Below are positions 15,564-17,862 of a stretch of 17,862 nt of DNA, one piece after another. The stretch's first letter is position 1. Each line of letters starts with the position of its first letter. The notes under the pieces are model-generated. The model was not told the origin of the DNA, did not search any database, and saw only the letters and a list, made by a program, of their open reading frames with translations. The stretch comes from SZUA-186 sp041552135 (GTDB lineage Bacteria; Pseudomonadota; Gammaproteobacteria; UBA9214). Both the position numbers and the translations under genes were made by a program. The stretch is taken from the NCBI GenBank assembly GCA_041552135.1, contig JBFELL010000042.1, positions 1 through 17,862 on the forward strand. Reading direction: 5' to 3'.

Positions 15564-15890
15564 TTACTTGGCAGGCGTGGTCGTGGTCGCCGGTGCCGCT
15601 GGTGCCACCGGAGCGGCATAGCCGTAACCCGGGTAACCACCCCAGCCATAGCCCGGGTAACCACCCCAGCCATAGCCCGGGTAACCACCCCAGCCATAGC
15701 CCGGGTAACCACCCCAGCCGTAGCCCGGGTAACCACCCCAGCCGTAGCCCGGGTAACCACCCCAACCCCACGGGCCACCGCCCCAGGGTCCACCCCAGTA
15801 ATCGTTACCCCACCATGCGCTGGCCGAGCTGGCACCCAGGGTGGCAGCGCCGGCAACGACAGCGGCGGCAATAATCTTGGTAAGTTTCAT
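15564..15890 (-). CDS. Sulfur globule family protein
   Basis: A secreted structural protein of 108 residues. A signal peptide runs to ASA before WWGN. The mature part is almost only Gly, Tyr, Trp and Pro, with six GWGGYPGY repeats, and ends in an Ala/Pro/Thr tail. There is no cysteine. This matches the known sulfur globule proteins of purple sulfur bacteria in size, N-terminus (signal then WWG) and composition; those proteins form the envelope around periplasmic sulfur deposits. Two ATG codons stand in tandem (15893 and 15890). The second is 7 nt from AGGAGG and was chosen; the first is only 4 nt away. The gene is monocistronic between a bidirectional terminator and a -10 element, with an FNR/ANR box further up. 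Confidence 0.85.
   Translation of the reverse strand: MKLTKIIAAAVVAGAATLGASSASAWWGNDYWGGPWGGGPWGWGGYPGYGWGGYPGYGWGGYPGYGWGGYPGYGWGGYPGYGWGGYPGYGYAAPVAPAAPATTTTPAK
15628..15764. repeat. 24-bp tandem repeat inside the sulfur globule gene
   Basis: Five full copies and a 17-bp partial copy of a 24-bp unit start at 15628, 15652, 15676, 15700, 15724 and 15748. Each unit encodes eight residues. Copies differ almost only at one wobble base (CATAG in the first three, CGTAG in the next two), so they look recently expanded or kept uniform by recombination. Copy number is likely to vary between strains. Confidence 0.95.
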
Positions 15891-15959
15891 CATCCTTCCT
15901 CCTGATCACGAAATTGATTACCGTCGCTAGCCTGATCAGAGCCGGCTGACGTGGGTCAA

Positions 15960-15965
15960 ATTATA
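15960..15965 (-). promoter_or_regulatory. -10 element of the sulfur globule gene
   Basis: On the reverse strand this is a perfect TATAAT, 69 bp upstream of the chosen ATG. The expected -35 region is a G-rich run with no TTGACA match, so the promoter probably needs an activator. From this -10 the start of transcription would be near 15953. Confidence 0.6.
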
Positions 15966-16038
15966 GACACAGACCCCGCCCCCCTCATAGACCGATAGGT
16001 GGCAGATTGCCATGAAATCTTTTTATTTCGGCATTAAG

Positions 16039-16052
16039 TTGATATGGATCAA
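16039..16052. promoter_or_regulatory. FNR/ANR-type box
   Basis: TTGAT, ATGG, ATCAA: an exact match to the FNR consensus TTGATNNNNATCAA. Its centre (16045.5) is about 92.5 bp upstream of the start predicted from the sulfur globule -10, a helical phase used by class I FNR sites. It is also 126 bp from the forward 74-residue gene, whose best -10 is CATAAT at 16099-16104. Control of the sulfur globule gene, the forward gene or both is possible. A further palindrome, TGGCA-GAT-TGCCA, lies at 16000-16012. Confidence 0.8.
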
Positions 16053-16177
16053 ATAACGATAAAACCACAGTCCGGGTGTGTGAAAGCGGATTCGGGACAT
16101 AATCCGTCGGGGTGGCCTCGGGGCGCCGGACCGTACCCGTGGCCTGCCAGCTGACACCGCAAACAGGGCAACTGACC

Positions 16178-16402
16178 ATGAATGACAAACCGCGCACCCC
16201 CGGTATCTCCAGGGACAACCGCCTGTCCGACGAGGGCCTGCAGCGACTCGAGCGGCAATTGCAGTCCGGTTCGCAGATCACGGATGCCGTACTTACCCAG
16301 TGGATCAGGCGCTACGGCGAACCGGCCAGGGCGATCATCCGTCGGCATGGCCGGTATCACGTCGATCTGGAGCCGGCCGCAGGCGGTGAAACAGGCAAGT
16401 GA
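16178..16402 (+). CDS. Conserved-looking small protein of unknown function
   Basis: I do not recognise this family. The 74-residue product is soluble, basic and probably helical: a region with LSDEGLQRLERQLQSG (about 17-32) is followed by VLTQWIRRYGEPARAIIRRHGRY (about 39-61) and an acidic tail. No signal peptide or metal site is seen. The ATG at 16178 was chosen over an upstream GTG (16112), which would add 22 residues of poor composition. AGGG about 9 nt before the ATG is a weak ribosome site. It is divergent from the sulfur globule gene and shares the FNR-box intergenic region. Confidence 0.65.
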   Translation: MNDKPRTPGISRDNRLSDEGLQRLERQLQSGSQITDAVLTQWIRRYGEPARAIIRRHGRYHVDLEPAAGGETGK

Positions 16403-16494
16403 GCCCGTATCAACGCCGGTTGCCGTGTCCGGCCATCTCAAGGGGCTAACAGGCGGGCCGATAGACCCCGGTACAGCCAGCGCGCGTACCGGTC

Positions 16495-16971
16495 ATGAAT
16501 CCTGCCCAGAACCTACATCCCTCCTGCAAGTCCCTGATGCTGGCGCTATGCCTGGCCATGTTGACGGGCTGTTCCTCGACACCGGACCGGTCCGGCCCCG
16601 CCGGCGCCGCGCAGGATGGACTTGCGGAAGCGGCAAGCATGCTCGGCAAACCCTACCGCTATGGCGGGGCGACACCGCGCGGCTTTGACTGCAGCGGACT
16701 GGTCTATTATGCCTATCGCAGGGCCGGCATAGCGGTACCGCGCACCACGCGCGAGCAGTACCGGCATGCCGAGCACATCGCCGTGTCCAGTATCCGTCCG
16801 GGCGACCTGCTGTTCTTTCGTATCCACAGCCGGGGCATTTCACATGTTGCCATCTATGCAGGGCAGGGGCGCATCATTCATGCACCCTCAAGCGGCAAGC
16901 AGGTAACCTACGCCAGGCTCGACAGCCCCTACTGGCGCCGACACCTTGCTGCCGCCGGTCGCTACGAATAA
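16495..16971 (+). CDS. NlpC/P60 family lipoprotein (peptidoglycan endopeptidase)
   Basis: A 158-residue lipoprotein with a lipobox MLTGC (Cys26) and one NlpC/P60 domain from about residue 40 to the end. The catalytic Cys66 is in GFDCSGLV, His117 in SHVAIY and the third polar residue His129 in IIHAPSSG, all in the normal order. Proteins of this kind, such as E. coli Spr/MepS and NlpC, cut peptide cross-links or stem peptides in the cell wall from the periplasmic face of the outer membrane. The length is typical of this minimal form. No strong ribosome site precedes the ATG; an internal Met15 would shorten the signal and is less likely. A 92-bp gap separates it from the gene before. Confidence 0.93.
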   Translation: MNPAQNLHPSCKSLMLALCLAMLTGCSSTPDRSGPAGAAQDGLAEAASMLGKPYRYGGATPRGFDCSGLVYYAYRRAGIAVPRTTREQYRHAEHIAVSSIRPGDLLFFRIHSRGISHVAIYAGQGRIIHAPSSGKQVTYARLDSPYWRRHLAAAGRYE

Positions 16972-17048
16972 CATGGAATCACCTCGCGGATCCGCGACAG
17001 TCGCCTGTCCGGAGATGCCGCAACCCTATGCCGGAGGCACCCCCGGTG

Positions 17049-17483
17049 ATGCACCGATACCCGTGGCGTGGCGTTATACTCGCCTGCATGCTGTCATCCA
17101 CGACCAGTGGCCATGCCCAGCCCGGCCTCGCACCGTGCCCGGACAAGCCGAACTGTGTCTCCAGCCTGGCCACCGACACACGGCACTTCATAGAGCCCCT
17201 GCAGTTTAGCGGCGAGCCTGCCGATGCCTGGGCCAGGCTGAAAGCCGTACTGCAAGGGCAACCGCGAACCCGCATCGTCGCGGAGCAGGACGGCTACCTG
17301 CATGCGGAATTCCGCAGTGCGGTGTTGCGTTTCGTCGATGACGTGGAATTTGTCATGCAGGAGGGGCAGATGGCGATACATGTCCGCTCGGCCTCACGCA
17401 GAGGCTACAGCGATTTCGGCGTCAATCGCCGCCGCATCGAGCGCCTGCGCGAGCGCTTCACCGCCCTGGAACCATCCGGCTAG
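17049..17483 (+). CDS. DUF1499 family exported protein
   Basis: A protein of 144 residues with a signal peptide ending near GHAQ, then the DUF1499 hallmark CPDKPNCVSS (two cysteines six residues apart), and a beta-rich body with AEFRSAVLRFVDDVEF and a VRSASRRGYSDFGVNRRRIERLR end. The family is widespread in proteobacteria and phototrophs but has no assigned function. The start is uncertain: ATG 17049 and GTG 17046 lie 11 and 8 nt after GGAGG, while ATG 17028 adds seven residues before the signal. It follows the NlpC/P60 gene and ends 5 bp before the next gene, suggesting one transcript. Confidence 0.85.
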   Translation: MHRYPWRGVILACMLSSTTSGHAQPGLAPCPDKPNCVSSLATDTRHFIEPLQFSGEPADAWARLKAVLQGQPRTRIVAEQDGYLHAEFRSAVLRFVDDVEFVMQEGQMAIHVRSASRRGYSDFGVNRRRIERLRERFTALEPSG

Positions 17484-17488
17484 CCGCA

Positions 17489-17862
17489 ATGCAGGAAGAG
17501 GGCGTCATCAAGTTCGACCTGCAGTTCATCGAATCGGAACCGGTCGCGGGCGCCAGCATTGCCGAGCTCAACACCTGGCGACGGATCCTCTGGCAACTGG
17601 AACTCATCGGTCAGGACCCCGACCGTTACGGCGGCTATGGCTACGGCAATGTCAGCCAGCGTATCGGCAGGGCGGACGAACCCGCCGGGCAGCGCCGCTT
17701 CGTCATCAGCGGCACCCAGACCGGCCAGCTGCCTGAACTGGGTGTCGACCACTACAGCATCGTCAATGCCTATGACCCGGCCAGTAACCGGGTCGTCGCG
17801 GAAGGGCCGCTGAAACCCTCCTCGGAGTCCCTGACGCACGGCGTAATCTATGACCTGGATGC
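17489..17862 (+). CDS. Class II aldolase/adducin-family protein, 3' end cut by window
   Basis: The reading frame stays open from ATG 17489 to the window edge, giving 124 codons. The translation has an early helix with IAELNTWRRILWQLELIG and then YGYGNVSQRIG, RFVISGTQTGQLPEL, YSIVNAYDPASNRVVAEG and PLKPSSESLTHGVIY. Glycine-Asn-Val-Ser, Ser-Gly-Thr-Gln-Thr-Gly and Ser-Ser-Glu-Ser match the phosphate-binding loops and catalytic glutamate region of class II aldolases such as fuculose-phosphate aldolase. The zinc histidines, which normally come later, lie outside the window. The substrate is unknown. It starts 5 bp after the DUF1499 stop with no good ribosome site, so translational coupling is likely. 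Confidence 0.8.
   Translation, partial: MQEEGVIKFDLQFIESEPVAGASIAELNTWRRILWQLELIGQDPDRYGGYGYGNVSQRIGRADEPAGQRRFVISGTQTGQLPELGVDHYSIVNAYDPASNRVVAEGPLKPSSESLTHGVIYDLD

Noticed and set aside
15628..15764. CRISPR array
   Set aside because: The 24-bp units are directly adjacent with no spacers, keep reading frame and encode GWGGYPGY repeats, so they are coding tandem repeats.
15434..15874. Forward repeat protein (SPGNHPSH repeats)
   Set aside because: It is the complement of the sulfur globule repeats, lacks a ribosome site and would cross the bidirectional terminator.
16000..16012. Sigma54 promoter (TGGCA...TGC)
   Set aside because: The GG and GC pairs are too close for the -24/-12 spacing. 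It is better read as a short TGGCA-GAT-TGCCA palindrome.

Overview
The window reads as chromosomal DNA of a GC-rich gammaproteobacterium that oxidises sulfur, most like the Chromatiales or Ectothiorhodospiraceae type. The reasons are a gene for a glycine/tyrosine-rich sulfur globule protein, an E. coli-type LexA box, a perfect FNR/ANR box, tRNA-Cys and tRNA-Leu(TAA) in the gammaproteobacterial order, and dispersed palindromes of the REP kind. The lineage is inferred from these features and was not searched.

Layout. Positions 1-1154 hold a terminator-like hairpin, tRNA-Cys, a reverse-strand tandem CBS-domain protein, tRNA-Leu(TAA) and two REP-like palindromes. Positions 1166-4495 (reverse) encode a large lipoprotein with TPRs, FG-GAP repeats, an ASPIC/UnbV-like segment and a long unassigned C-terminal region. 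Divergent from it is a nitrilase-superfamily hydrolase (4663-5649), followed by a small reverse-strand lipoprotein (5747-6163). Positions 6248-8787 (reverse) form a DNA-damage block: a DinB-like Y-family polymerase behind a LexA box, a repeat-rich spacer, a 136-residue protein that looks like a minimal SRAP paralog, and a full YedK/HMCES-type SRAP protein.

Positions 9015-15437 (forward) are a three-gene cluster. It contains a membrane protein with five predicted helices, five CxxCH haem sites and C-terminal TPRs; a membrane-anchored CRTAC1-type protein (FG-GAP plus ASPIC/UnbV); and an exported TPR protein. The cluster ends near a complex stem-loop and a bidirectional terminator. The same TPR/FG-GAP/UnbV modules appear in the 1166-4495 lipoprotein, so the two loci may serve one envelope system, possibly periplasmic electron transfer or assembly. 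That link is inference, and this is the best candidate here for an undescribed system.

Positions 15564-15890 (reverse) encode the sulfur globule protein, with a -10 element and an FNR/ANR box upstream. The rest is forward: a 74-residue unknown protein, an NlpC/P60 lipoprotein, a DUF1499 protein and the start of a class II aldolase/adducin-family protein cut by the window edge. Every stretch longer than about 150 bases without a gene was read. The larger ones (788-957, 1045-1165, 4496-4662, 7326-7518, 8788-9014, 15891-16177) hold the promoters, operators and repeats listed.
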